37,939 nucleotides of DNA from Bacteroidales bacterium (GCA_017553545.1 JAFZKT010000027.1:1-37939), one strand, 5' to 3'. Positions 17,507-25,281 are shown, counted from the first letter of the stretch. Translations and numbers: made by a program. The notes: a model not told the origin generated them from the letters alone.

Positions 17507-17953
17507 CTATCGGGACAGCAAGTCCAGATATTCCTCCCGCCGCCCCCGTATGCGGTAGAAAATGTGGTTTTTCATCCGGCTCCGCAGGCTGGAAACGGCG
17601 CCTTCGCTGGAGATATGGGCCCAGGCGCAGATAAGGCTCCGCGGCAGACGGGCGGCCGTGTAGGAGAAGAGCAGAATCATTTTCCGTGTGAAGCGGGGAT
17701 AATCCCGTTTCAGGTCTGTCAGGATGCCGTGATAATACCGGTTTATATCATGTTGGAGCATCCCGTCTTCCTCCAGGGATCCGAAATACTGAACCACCAG
17801 GCGGTCCAGCCTGCAGTCCATTTCTTCCCGGCTTTGGAAGCGGTGAGATTGTATCCGATGGCAGTCCTCCAGAAAGCGGCCCAGGTAAAAGTAGGCGTCG
17901 GGAGCTTGGGCTGTCGCCCTGTTTTCCTCCGTTATTACATCCGATTTGCTCAT
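17507..17953 (-). CDS. Unknown protein resembling the C-terminal regulator domain of Bacteroidota TPR proteins
   Basis: 148 residues, no signal or membrane segment. The segment TDLKRDYPRFTRKMILLFSYTAARLPRSLICAWAH and the following SSEGAVSSLRSRMKNHIF resemble the helix-turn-helix end of large Bacteroidota TPR regulators, where a similar Tyr-Pro then helix-rich pattern precedes a LuxR-like helix. Here the TPR part is absent, so this is either a stand-alone small regulator or a remnant. The reading frame is intact. A weak TATATTTT box at 17981-17988 may drive it. The 190 bases upstream hold only that box and the exbD terminator. Confidence 0.6.
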   Translation of the reverse strand: MSKSDVITEENRATAQAPDAYFYLGRFLEDCHRIQSHRFQSREEMDCRLDRLVVQYFGSLEEDGMLQHDINRYYHGILTDLKRDYPRFTRKMILLFSYTAARLPRSLICAWAHISSEGAVSSLRSRMKNHIFYRIRGRREEYLDLLSR

Positions 17954-18090
17954 TCGGGGTTACAACTTGGTGCAGCCGTAAAAATATAACCCTTCGCCCG
18001 GAAAAAGAAAAATACGGACTGGAAAAAGTTGTCACGATAAGAGCTTGAAATAGAAGGTGTTAGCTGCACTGAGGAGAGGAAGGAAACAGA

Positions 18091-18124
18091 AAAACGGCCC
18101 TCCAAATGTCTGGAAGGCCGTTTT
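18091..18124 (-). terminator. Terminator after the exb cluster
   Basis: AAAACGGCC and GGCCGTTTT form a long stem continued by TCCA/TGGA, with one mismatch and the loop AATGTC. It ends in a short T run on either strand and lies 20 bases beyond the exbD stop on the minus strand. Confidence 0.85.
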
Positions 18125-18144
18125 ACCTGAAAACAAAAAGATTA

Positions 18145-18615
18145 TTACTGGGCGGGTCTTCGCGCAGCGTACATAATCCTTAGGGCAGAGCAGCGGCGCA
18201 GCTCTTGCTTCACGTCGGAGACGATACCCATGCGGACATCTTGGTCCACACGGAGATTGACAGTCATCAGGGACTGTTCTGCCTCTGACATGGCGTCGCG
18301 TTCTGCGGCAATAAAGTCACGGATGTCGGGTAACTCCCGGAAAGCGTCGTTGAGCTGGATACGGGCATCGGTGCCGAACAGGGCCTGATACTGCTTGGTG
18401 GGGCTGCCGATGTTGATCACAACGCTCAAGTCTTTTCTCTCCAGTTTGGCCACTTCCGAAGCCTGGGGCATAACCACCTTCACCTTGTTCTCCGTTTCAC
18501 GCATCTGCGTGGTCACCATAAAGAAGAACAGGAGCATGAACACGATATCAGACAGGGAGTTGGACGATGCCTGCGGGACTTCCTTCTTATTACTGGAACT
18601 TCCAAATTTTGACAT
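18145..18615 (-). CDS. exbD: ExbD/TolR family biopolymer transporter, second copy
   Basis: 156 residues. A short cytosolic N-terminus is followed by one membrane helix (SLSDIVFMLLFFFMVTTQM) with the proton-relay Asp23, and then a periplasmic domain ending in VRMGIVSDVKQELRRC, the usual ExbD region. It should pair with ExbB to use the proton gradient for TonB-type work. The other ExbD-like gene is directly upstream. This copy is the shorter and closer to canonical length. Confidence 0.92.
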   Translation of the reverse strand: MSKFGSSSNKKEVPQASSNSLSDIVFMLLFFFMVTTQMRETENKVKVVMPQASEVAKLERKDLSVVINIGSPTKQYQALFGTDARIQLNDAFRELPDIRDFIAAERDAMSEAEQSLMTVNLRVDQDVRMGIVSDVKQELRRCSALRIMYAARRPAQ

Positions 18616-18631
18616 AATCTAAAACCTCCTA

Positions 18632-19207
18632 TTATCTTTTACCGGTATCCTTAGGCTCTGCTTCCGAGATATTCTGGGGCACGGCCTTCTTCACGATGTC
18701 CTGCTCTGCTTCCGAGAGTGCGAAGAACTTCTTTCCACCGAATTCCCTCATGGAGAATTCGTCGCGGAGTTCGTTCACGGCTTTCACCAATTCGTTCTGC
18801 ACTGCAATATAGGCCTGGTAGCTGGTACCGCGGTCATTCTGCAGGGAGATTACACCCTTGGAAACCAAAACTTTGTGGTTTAAGCCCTCGATTTCCTTAT
18901 ACTCCTTTTCGGGGAGGCTGGGGTCATCGGCGGGGTTGGAGAGGAACAATTTGATTTTTTCCTTCAACAGGGAGATATCCATGGCTTCGTTACCAGCAAA
19001 CAGTCTATCGGCAGAATTGATTCTGACGATGATGATGTTACGGCGATTAACCTTCTGGTCCTGGGCGGTTTTTTCGTCCGGGATGGGCGGAAGGCGGCGC
19101 TGCAGACCCGTCTGTTCACCCATGGTTGTGGTCATGAGGAAGTAACACAGGAGCAGGAATGCAATGTCTGCCGTCGAACCGATTGCTTCAAATTTTCTTC
19201 TTGCCAT
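18632..19207 (-). CDS. exbD: ExbD/TolR family biopolymer transporter, first copy
   Basis: 191 residues. The membrane helix STADIAFLLLCYFLMTTTMG (11-30) contains the conserved Asp14. The periplasmic part is longer than usual, and shares the region NDRGTSYQAYIAVQNELVKA with ExbD-like proteins of Bacteroidota. Two different ExbD subunits next to one ExbB recur in this phylum and suggest a hetero-oligomeric motor; that is inference. Confidence 0.9.
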   Translation of the reverse strand: MARRKFEAIGSTADIAFLLLCYFLMTTTMGEQTGLQRRLPPIPDEKTAQDQKVNRRNIIIVRINSADRLFAGNEAMDISLLKEKIKLFLSNPADDPSLPEKEYKEIEGLNHKVLVSKGVISLQNDRGTSYQAYIAVQNELVKAVNELRDEFSMREFGGKKFFALSEAEQDIVKKAVPQNISEAEPKDTGKR

Positions 19208-19215
19208 GGCTGACT

Positions 19216-19686
19216 TTACTTTTTGTTGCGGATGGCCATCAGGACTTCACCGACAACGATGGAGAGAATGGCTGCTCCGCCCACGACGTAGATGAGGTTG
19301 AGGATGGTATCGGTTATCTTGAGCTCAAAAGGAGTGGGTTCGGCGGTGCCGGTATAGTTCACGAGGGGCTTTCCGGATGCGAGCACGTAGCATACGGCCG
19401 CCAGGCCGGCTGCGACGAATATCGCAATGCCAATCTTGATCAAGCTCTTGGGCGCGGTGATGGCACGGATGACGAGGCCTACGACAACGATGGATACCAG
19501 GACCATGCAGAGAACGGCATATCCCCACCAGAGCAGGTAGTCCACTGTCTTGACTTTTTCAGGTTCATCGCCGATCGATTTAGGCCAGCCCACAATCAAA
19601 GCGTCCCAAATCAGAACCCCCACGCTCAGACCCAAGAGAACCCAGAGGATAATCTTGAAGATTAACGCGTATTTCGGTTTTTCCAT
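19216..19686 (-). CDS. Four-helix membrane protein of the exb cluster, unknown function
   Basis: 156 residues with four predicted membrane segments (about 9-30, 50-73, 82-102 and 125-147) and short loops. No motif is recognised. It lies between exbB and the first exbD in the same direction, with gaps of 8 and 24 bases, so it is probably a subunit or accessory of the ExbBD motor. It is not itself an ExbB: the conserved region of that family is absent. Confidence 0.8.
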   Translation of the reverse strand: MEKPKYALIFKIILWVLLGLSVGVLIWDALIVGWPKSIGDEPEKVKTVDYLLWWGYAVLCMVLVSIVVVGLVIRAITAPKSLIKIGIAIFVAAGLAAVCYVLASGKPLVNYTGTAEPTPFELKITDTILNLIYVVGGAAILSIVVGEVLMAIRNKK

Positions 19687-19710
19687 TGTATGCGGAATTA
19701 AAGGGGTTGA

Positions 19711-20544
19711 TTACTTGTTGTGTTTGACCATCATATCCACAAAGCGGATGGAAGAGTCTTCCATGTCGATGCTCAGGGAGTCGATCTTGGCGATGATGTA
19801 GTTGTAGAAAATCTGGAGAATCATGGCGACGATCAGACCGCCGACCGTGGTGATGAGGGCCACCTTCATACCGCCGGCCACGACGTTCGGGGAAATATCA
19901 CCGGCAGTCTGGATGGCGTCGAAGGCCTGGATCATACCGATAACGGTACCAAGGAATCCCAGGGACGGGGCGATGGAAATGAAAAGGCCGATCCAGCTGA
20001 GGCCGTTTTCCAGAAGGCTCATCTGGACACTGCCGTAGGATACGATGGTCTTTTCCACCACATCCACACCCTGGTCTGCGCGGAGCAGGCCCTGATAGAA
20101 GATGCTGGCCACGGGGCCACGGGTGTTGCGGCAGACCTTTTTGGCTTCTTCCACGCCGCCTTTTTCGAGGGCAGCTTCCACGGCATTGAGGAGCTTGGCG
20201 GTGTTGGACTTGGAGAAGGCCAGGAACAGGATACGCTCCACGGCAATGGCCATACCGAGAATCAGGCAGATGATAATCAGGGACATGAAGAGGGGACCAC
20301 CTTCGATGAACTTGGTCTTGAGGGCCTCATGAAGGGCAACTCCCTCTTCGGAATCCTTGGATTCCTGACCCTTGGCCTCATCCTTGGAGGCATCGGCGTC
20401 TGCGGCTTCGGCATCCTTGGCTCCGGCATCTCCGTCAACCTGTTCTTCATTGGCAGGAGCGGCATCTTTGCCCTGGGCGAAAGCAATGTTTGCAGTGAAG
20501 GTCAGGAGACCGGCGACTGCCAAAAACATGAAAAGCTTTTTCAT
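19711..20544 (-). CDS. exbB: ExbB/TolQ/MotA family proton channel with an N-terminal extension
   Basis: 277 residues. A signal-peptide-like start (MKKLFMFLAVAGLLTFTANIAFAQG) and an Ala/Asp/Glu/Lys-rich stretch (about 25-70) precede the standard three-helix ExbB part: FMSLIIICLILGMAIAVERI (about 87-106), FISIAPSLGFLGTVIGMIQAF, and a third helix in TTVGGLIVAMILQIFYNYI. The SLGFLGTVIGMIQAF motif is characteristic of the family. First gene of the exb cluster. It probably has its own promoter in the 90-bp gap upstream, but no good TAnnTTTG match was found there. Confidence 0.93.
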   Translation of the reverse strand: MKKLFMFLAVAGLLTFTANIAFAQGKDAAPANEEQVDGDAGAKDAEAADADASKDEAKGQESKDSEEGVALHEALKTKFIEGGPLFMSLIIICLILGMAIAVERILFLAFSKSNTAKLLNAVEAALEKGGVEEAKKVCRNTRGPVASIFYQGLLRADQGVDVVEKTIVSYGSVQMSLLENGLSWIGLFISIAPSLGFLGTVIGMIQAFDAIQTAGDISPNVVAGGMKVALITTVGGLIVAMILQIFYNYIIAKIDSLSIDMEDSSIRFVDMMVKHNK

Positions 20545-20634
20545 AGTTGTTTTTGAGTTGTTGGTTATAAAAATTAGTTAATACTTTTTCTTTTGAGCGT
20601 GCAATTTAGCAATAAAAATCCGAAAAGCCAAAGA

Positions 20635-21666
20635 TTATTTGCTTATCTCGCCGCAAAGGTCCTTTTCCAGCATGGTTTTCACCCATCTGTTGTCTTCGCT
20701 CCGGCCCAGCAGGCAGAAGAGTTTCCCCAGGGCGGCTTCCGTGGTTATATCGGCCCCGGAAAGAACCCCGGCGTGCTTGAGGGAGGCTCCCGTGGCATAC
20801 AGGTCCATGTTCACGGTGCCGGACTTGCACTGGGTGACGTTCAGCAGCACTTTTCCCATGGCGTCGCCTTCCTTGAGGATATCCAGGAACCAGGGCTTGG
20901 AAAGGGCGTTTCCGCTGCCGTATGTCTCCAGGATGACAGCCCGGGTAAGCTTGTCGCACACCACCGAGCGCATCACCTGCTCCGTCATGCCGGGATGCAC
21001 TTTCAGGATGGCCACCCGCGTGTCCAGATGCGTCTGAACCCGCAGCTGGGCGTCCCAGTAGATGGGTTTCCGGATGAGCTCCGTGTCATACTGGATGCTG
21101 ATGCCGGCCCTTGCCAGAGGCGGACAGTTGGGGGATGCAAATGCGTTGAAGGCTTCGGCGCTGTACTTGGTGGAACGGTTGCCCCTGAGCAGTTTGGAGT
21201 CAAAGTAGATGGCTACCTCCGGCACTCTCGCGTGCCCTTTTTCGTCTTTCGCGGCGGCGATTTCCACGGCCGATATGAAATTCTCCTTCCCGTCCGTGCG
21301 GGGGACGCCGATGGGCAGCTGGCTCCCCGTGAAGATGACTGGTTTGGTAAGCCCCTCCAGCATGAAACTGAGTGTGGAGGCGCTGTAGGCCATGGTGTCC
21401 GTGCCGTGAAGGATAACAAAGCCGTCATAGTCCTCATAGCGGTCCCGGATGGTTTCCGCCAGGTTCACCCACATCCCCGGCTCCACGTCCGACGAGTCGA
21501 TGAGCGGCGAGAATGTGTAGGCGTCCAGCTTTACCCCGAACTTGTTCAGTTCCGGCACTTCCGCCAGGATTTGGCTGAAGTCGAAGGGTTTCAGCGTTCC
21601 GTCGGTGGGATCTTCCTTCATCCCGATGGTTCCGCCGGTGTAGATGATCAGTATTGAAGCATTCAT
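20635..21666 (-). CDS. ansA: L-asparaginase, type I
   Basis: Hydrolyses asparagine to aspartate and ammonia. 343 residues, no signal peptide, so cytosolic. The two catalytic Thr motifs are present: YTGGTIGM (9-16, nucleophile T13) and ILHGTDTMAYSASTL, plus the substrate-binding DSSDVEPGMW. Third gene of the small membrane protein-tatD-ansA set; a 38-bp gap with a hairpin separates it from tatD. Confidence 0.95.
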   Translation of the reverse strand: MNASILIIYTGGTIGMKEDPTDGTLKPFDFSQILAEVPELNKFGVKLDAYTFSPLIDSSDVEPGMWVNLAETIRDRYEDYDGFVILHGTDTMAYSASTLSFMLEGLTKPVIFTGSQLPIGVPRTDGKENFISAVEIAAAKDEKGHARVPEVAIYFDSKLLRGNRSTKYSAEAFNAFASPNCPPLARAGISIQYDTELIRKPIYWDAQLRVQTHLDTRVAILKVHPGMTEQVMRSVVCDKLTRAVILETYGSGNALSKPWFLDILKEGDAMGKVLLNVTQCKSGTVNMDLYATGASLKHAGVLSGADITTEAALGKLFCLLGRSEDNRWVKTMLEKDLCGEISK

Positions 21667-21680
21667 GTCCTATTCGTCAT

Positions 21681-21698
21681 CCCCGGCTCCGGCCGGGG
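21681..21698. repeat. GC-rich palindrome between tatD and ansA
   Basis: CCCCGGC (21681-21687) and GCCGGGG (21692-21698) make a perfect 7-bp stem around TCCG, in the wider context GTCATCCCCGGC and GGGGACCTC. This form of hairpin occurs as a dispersed repeat in many bacteria. It could attenuate read-through from tatD to ansA; no T run follows. Confidence 0.6.
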
Positions 21699-21704
21699 AC
21701 CTCT

Positions 21705-22469
21705 TTATATGCCAAACAAGGTTTCAGCGTTCCGTGTGGTAATTCGCTCGCACTCGCCTGGGGAGATGCCTTTCACTTCGGCCAGTTTCGCCGCAATCAG
21801 CGGCAGGAAAGCGCTCTCATTGCGTTCCCCGCGGTGGGGCGTGGGTGCCAGGTACGGCGCATCGGTTTCCAGCAGGATGCGTTCCATGGGAATGCGCTCC
21901 AGCGTCTGCGCCAGCTTGTTATTTTTGAAGGTAATCACCCCGCCGATGCCCACCGACCATTCTCCGCTCCGATTGGCCCTTTCATAGGCTTCGAAACTGC
22001 CGCTGAAGCAGTGCAGATTGCCCCGCAGATGCAAATGTCGGCAATCCTCCAGCACCTCGAAAAAGTCCTCCCATGCGTCCCTCAGATGGATATTCACCGG
22101 AAGGTTTTTGGCCGATGCCAGCTCCAGCTGCGCCCGCAGCGCCTCCTTCTGTATCTCCGCATATTCCTTCCCTTCGTGATAGTCTAAACCCACCTCGCCG
22201 ATGGCGACTATCGGCCCTTCAAAAGCGTGGACCCGGTCCAGCTCATCCTGCCAGTTGTCAGGGGTGAGCGACCCGGGATAGACACCGAGCATCTGGAAGA
22301 GGACGCCGGGATGGCGGTTGCCGATGGCCCACATGTCGGGCCGCTCGCGCGAGTCTATATCGGCCTGAATCATTTTGCCCACACCGGCTTCCAGCGCCCG
22401 CTGCACGGCCGCTTCCGCATCCGGCAGCAGCCACTCGTCGTAGAAGTGAGTATGGGTGTCGACGAACAC
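21705..22469 (-). CDS. tatD: TatD family metal-dependent hydrolase
   Basis: 254 residues of the TatD DNase/deacylase family. The start is a GTG at 22469 immediately after the stop of the upstream gene, giving MFVDTHTHFY with the metal-binding His6 and His8. Further family features: IVAIGEVGLDYH, LPVNIHLRDA (His), LHCFSGSF, and LLETDAPYLAP with the conserved Asp. Nuclease or proofreading roles are known for relatives; the substrate here is not known. Confidence 0.94.
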   Translation of the reverse strand: MFVDTHTHFYDEWLLPDAEAAVQRALEAGVGKMIQADIDSRERPDMWAIGNRHPGVLFQMLGVYPGSLTPDNWQDELDRVHAFEGPIVAIGEVGLDYHEGKEYAEIQKEALRAQLELASAKNLPVNIHLRDAWEDFFEVLEDCRHLHLRGNLHCFSGSFEAYERANRSGEWSVGIGGVITFKNNKLAQTLERIPMERILLETDAPYLAPTPHRGERNESAFLPLIAAKLAEVKGISPGECERITTRNAETLFGI

Positions 22470-22973
22470 TTAGAATACGAACGCCAGACCTATGCCGTTC
22501 GCCGTAGTTCCCAGGCGCAGCTCCGGCTGATAGGAAAGGGATTGATTGTAGTTCTTGATAGCCTTGTTCATTTTGACGGATCCGGGGATGCCGACTATTA
22601 AGCCGACACCCATCACGCCAAGCCCTACCCACAGGCAGGTTTCGGCCGTCCTGTATCCGGAGTAATCGTGGGGGCCGTCATAAAGCGTCATATATCCCAG
22701 GCCGTATCCGGCGGAGACAGCGCCCGCGCAGGCGATGATACCGCCAACCGTGTTCAGGGTTCTTCCGGACTTAAACTGAGACAGTTCTTCTTCCGAGAAA
22801 TAGAGGCCCCACTGTTCTTTTTCAATAACGGTTCCGCCTACAGTCAGCTTCCCGGTCCAGCCATTGATGGCCATGGGCCCCTGTGCGAGAACGGTGCTTT
22901 CCTGCTTTTCCTGTGCGTTGGCGGATAGAACTGCGCCGGCAATGACGGCAATCAAAAGGACGAGTCTTTTCAT
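22470..22973 (-). CDS. Exported glycine-rich membrane protein of unknown function
   Basis: 167 residues. A signal peptide (MKRLVLLIAVIAGAVLSANAQ) is followed by a soluble part and two hydrophobic Gly-rich segments (TVGGIIACAGAVSAGYGLGYM, about 76-95; VGLGVMGVGLIVGIPGSV, about 117-134). It ends with GIGLAFVF, an aromatic C-terminus as often found on outer-membrane proteins. Family unknown to me. It shares its transcription start with tatD downstream, whose GTG begins the next base. Confidence 0.75.
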   Translation of the reverse strand: MKRLVLLIAVIAGAVLSANAQEKQESTVLAQGPMAINGWTGKLTVGGTVIEKEQWGLYFSEEELSQFKSGRTLNTVGGIIACAGAVSAGYGLGYMTLYDGPHDYSGYRTAETCLWVGLGVMGVGLIVGIPGSVKMNKAIKNYNQSLSYQPELRLGTTANGIGLAFVF

Positions 22974-22995
22974 AGGTAATGATGTGTTAGCATTG

Positions 22996-23003
22996 CAAAG
23001 TTA
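22996..23003 (-). promoter_or_regulatory. -7 box of the membrane protein-tatD-ansA unit (TAACTTTG)
   Basis: Full TAnnTTTG match on the minus strand, 22 bases before ATG 22973, in the 31-bp gap after the transposase gene. Confidence 0.6.
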
Positions 23004-23004
23004 A

Positions 23005-23925
23005 TCAATCGTCCTTTTGTTTCAAAGCTTTTTTTACTTCATCTCTGTCCAATCCAAGGACTCTGGACAGTTGGTTTGCCGAAGTCTTCCGACTGCGCCA
23101 GAGATAGGGGAGCAAACGATACTTCTTCTCCTTAGAAAGCATAGCTGGATCTGTGGAAAACCATCGTTGGGATATGTCGGCCACATCTCTATATAATTCA
23201 CTGTCCGTTCGCATTTTACGAGGGGCGTCTACCAGTTTTTCGGTCATTTCGGCGGGATTCAGTGAGCCGATGGTTTTCAACCAGAAAGCTGGATCATGGT
23301 TGAAGACCTGTTCCAGATAATCCACGTCGCAAAAAGATTCTGGGAGGATGTTCCCGTCGGCATCAACCATCCAAGGTACTTCTTTCAGCGGTTCCCGGGT
23401 ATGCATAATGCGGTCTTGCTCCCTTCGTGTGAACTTATTCACTGGCAGACCGGTCGCGGTTTTGTCGGATCCGCAGAAATAGGCCCGATACGAACTCCAT
23501 TTGTATTGGTCTACCGGGCATCCGTTATCCAAGGCGTTTCGTGGAATGTAGGCCAGGGCGTTCCGGACATACCAGTCGTTATCCAAGAGGATGGCCTGGA
23601 CATCCGCGCCTTTCAGAAGGTGTTTCTCGGAGTACTTGATTTGAATCCATTGTGCATAGTTTTTTTTCAGTTCATCGGCGAATTCAGAGGCCTCTCGAAA
23701 AGTAGCGGCCAGGATTGCCACGTGGCAGTGGTTAGATACGGCGGCATAGATGATTACAATAACGTTTTTTCGGAGAGCACAGACAGCAATGTACTTAATC
23801 AGGACGCTGTAGTCTTCGTTGTCGCGGCAGAGAATGGCTTTTTCCAGACCCTTCATGCAAACGTGGAAAGGTTGGACGTTTTTGGTTTCTCCGGAGGGGA
23901 GAATTCGGGAGACAATTCTTTTCAT
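23005..23925 (-). CDS. REP-associated tyrosine transposase (RAYT, Y1 HUH family) with C-terminal HTH extension
   Basis: 306 residues. The N-terminal 160 match the IS200-like/RAYT fold: FHVCMKGLEKAILCRDNEDY (20-39), the HUH-type pair in SNHCHVAI (H66, H68), the likely catalytic Tyr90 in ELKKNYAQW, and WSSYRAY (143-149), a hallmark of RAYTs. Relatives cut single-stranded palindromes. The last 140 residues are extra and end in a helix-turn-helix-like segment (ANQLSRVLGLDRDEVKKAL). Key residues are intact, so it is likely active. Its lower GC content and AT-rich codons contrast with its neighbours, suggesting transfer. Five REP palindromes lie just upstream. Confidence 0.9.
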   Translation of the reverse strand: MKRIVSRILPSGETKNVQPFHVCMKGLEKAILCRDNEDYSVLIKYIAVCALRKNVIVIIYAAVSNHCHVAILAATFREASEFADELKKNYAQWIQIKYSEKHLLKGADVQAILLDNDWYVRNALAYIPRNALDNGCPVDQYKWSSYRAYFCGSDKTATGLPVNKFTRREQDRIMHTREPLKEVPWMVDADGNILPESFCDVDYLEQVFNHDPAFWLKTIGSLNPAEMTEKLVDAPRKMRTDSELYRDVADISQRWFSTDPAMLSKEKKYRLLPYLWRSRKTSANQLSRVLGLDRDEVKKALKQKDD

Positions 23926-23958
23926 ATTGTAGGGTTTTAGGTATGTTTTCGGGGAAGG

Positions 23959-24158
23959 TGGACCAGGTCCAGCGGTTATTTGGTCGTGGTCTCGGGCACT
24001 TTTGGACGTGGTTTAATTTGATGTGCTGGACCAGGTCCAACGAGTGTGCCTTCTGTTGCCCTAGGACGGCAATGTGGTGGACTAAGTCCAGGGGGTAAAA
24101 GTAATCCTCGTCCAAAAGTGTGGTGGACTTGGTCCACGGGATGTTTGGACTTGGTCCA
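23959..24158. repeat. REP palindrome array next to the RAYT gene
   Basis: Five copies of a 13-base palindrome: 23959-23971 and 24027-24039 (TGGACCAGGTCCA), 24078-24090 (TGGACTAAGTCCA), 24124-24136 and 24146-24158 (TGGACTTGGTCCA). Arms are 6 bases around a single base. In copy 3 both partners of one pair changed together (C-G to T-A); in copies 4 and 5 the same pair is T-G, which can still pair in single strand. GTGGTGGACT precedes copies 3 and 4. Spacing falls from 68 to 22 bases along the array. It fills the gap between the RAYT start and the dprA stop. Confidence 0.85.
23997..24120. repeat. 12-bp inverted repeat framing REP copies 2 and 3
   Basis: CACTTTTGGACG at 23997-24008 is the perfect reverse complement of CGTCCAAAAGTG at 24109-24120. 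A further small hairpin TTGCC/GGCAA lies between them at about 24056-24072. The pair could be the ends of one REP unit. Confidence 0.65.
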
Positions 24159-24163
24159 CCGTA

Positions 24164-25276
24164 CTACGCCCAGGCGGGGGCGAGGGCGCAGCGGCGCAGG
24201 AGGTCGGTGGTGATGATGCCGTTCACTTCCAGAAGGCCGATGCCTTCCAGTACGGAAGCGATGGGAAGACCGGTGAGGGCGGCGAGTTCATCGGCTGTCA
24301 CGCCGCGGTGGTCCCGCACGGCCAGGGCCACGGCGGCAGGCGCCGACCCCGCTCCGAACAGCCGTTCCAGTTCGCGCTCCAGGGCGCGGACACCCCGGCC
24401 CCAGGAACCCCCTGCGCCCCGCACCACGGCGCCAAGGCCCAGCTGCCCCACCAGCTCCTCCGGGGAAGTGATGAGCTGCGCCATGTTATGGGCGATGAGC
24501 GAGTTGCAGCCGGCACTGCGGAGGTCATCGGCCCGGCCGGGAAGGGCATAGACCTCACGGGAATAGTCCACCGCATAGCGCGCGGTCATCAGCGACCCGC
24601 CCTTGGACTTGGATTCCACCACGATTACGCCCCGCACCAGCCCCGCGATGATGCGGTTGCGCCTGAGGAAGTTCAGCGCCACCGGACAGGTTCCAAGCGG
24701 GTAGTCCGTCAGAATCCCGCTGCCGGGGCTCCGGACCATGGACATCGCCAGGTCCGTATGCTGCCAGGGATACACCCGCTCGATGCCCGTCGCCATCACG
24801 CCAACGGTGGGAAGACCGCACTCCAGGGCCGATTTGTGCGCGATGCTGTCGGCCCCGAAAGCCAGGCCGCTCACGATGCAGGGCTGCACCGGCGCCGCGG
24901 CCAGCGCCTCCACGATCTTCCTGCACCACTCCCGCCCGTACGGACTGATGTCCCGCGTTCCCACGATGCCCACCATCGGCCGCAGGGCGAAAATCTCCGT
25001 GGGGGAACTGCTCCCATTAAGGTACAGTCCTAGCGGGGGGTCCTCACACTCGCGCAAAGGGGAAGGGTAGTCCTCATCGTAAAGCCCGATGAAGCGGAAT
25101 CCCAGTTCGGAAAGCCGGGAGAGTTCCTTCCGGGCCCACTCCATTTCTTCCGGCAAATCCTCACACAGCGCCTGCGCGCTTCCCGCCTCGGAAATCTTCT
25201 CCAGCGCGGCGGCCGGCTGGAATCCGTAAACCTTGTTCAGGGCGCACAGCGCCACATTTTCGTCAGAGTAACTCAT
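24164..25276 (-). CDS. dprA: DNA-processing protein DprA
   Basis: Loads RecA on incoming single-stranded DNA during transformation. 370 residues: an N-terminal SAM-like part (about 1-75), the Rossmann-like DprA core with GIVGTRDISPYG, SGLAFGADSIAHKSAL, MATGIERVYPWQH and SKGGSLMTARYA, and a C-terminal winged helix (LTGLPIASVLEGIGLLEVNGII, about 335-360). An Ala/Gly-rich linker joins the last two. It has its own -7 box 5 bases from the ATG and lies downstream of queA behind a terminator. Confidence 0.95.
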   Translation of the reverse strand: MSYSDENVALCALNKVYGFQPAAALEKISEAGSAQALCEDLPEEMEWARKELSRLSELGFRFIGLYDEDYPSPLRECEDPPLGLYLNGSSSPTEIFALRPMVGIVGTRDISPYGREWCRKIVEALAAAPVQPCIVSGLAFGADSIAHKSALECGLPTVGVMATGIERVYPWQHTDLAMSMVRSPGSGILTDYPLGTCPVALNFLRRNRIIAGLVRGVIVVESKSKGGSLMTARYAVDYSREVYALPGRADDLRSAGCNSLIAHNMAQLITSPEELVGQLGLGAVVRGAGGSWGRGVRALERELERLFGAGSAPAAVALAVRDHRGVTADELAALTGLPIASVLEGIGLLEVNGIITTDLLRRCALAPAWA

Positions 25277-25281
25277 GGCCC

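Noticed and set aside
17954..18090. Small RNA or riboswitch in the gap before the HTH-like gene
   Set aside because: Apart from a weak TATATTTT box I saw no stable structure or conserved motif.
20545..20634. exbB promoter
   Set aside because: AATCTTTG and TAATTTTT were seen on the minus strand but each misses the consensus and the AT-rich gap gives chance matches.
23795..24115. Small minus-strand frame with repeated LDLV segments
   Set aside because: The repeats are only the REP palindromes translated; the frame overlaps the RAYT start and shows no protein feature.
23959..24158. CRISPR array
   Set aside because: The repeat units are 13-base palindromes at irregular 22-68 base spacing with no cas genes; they fit REP elements.
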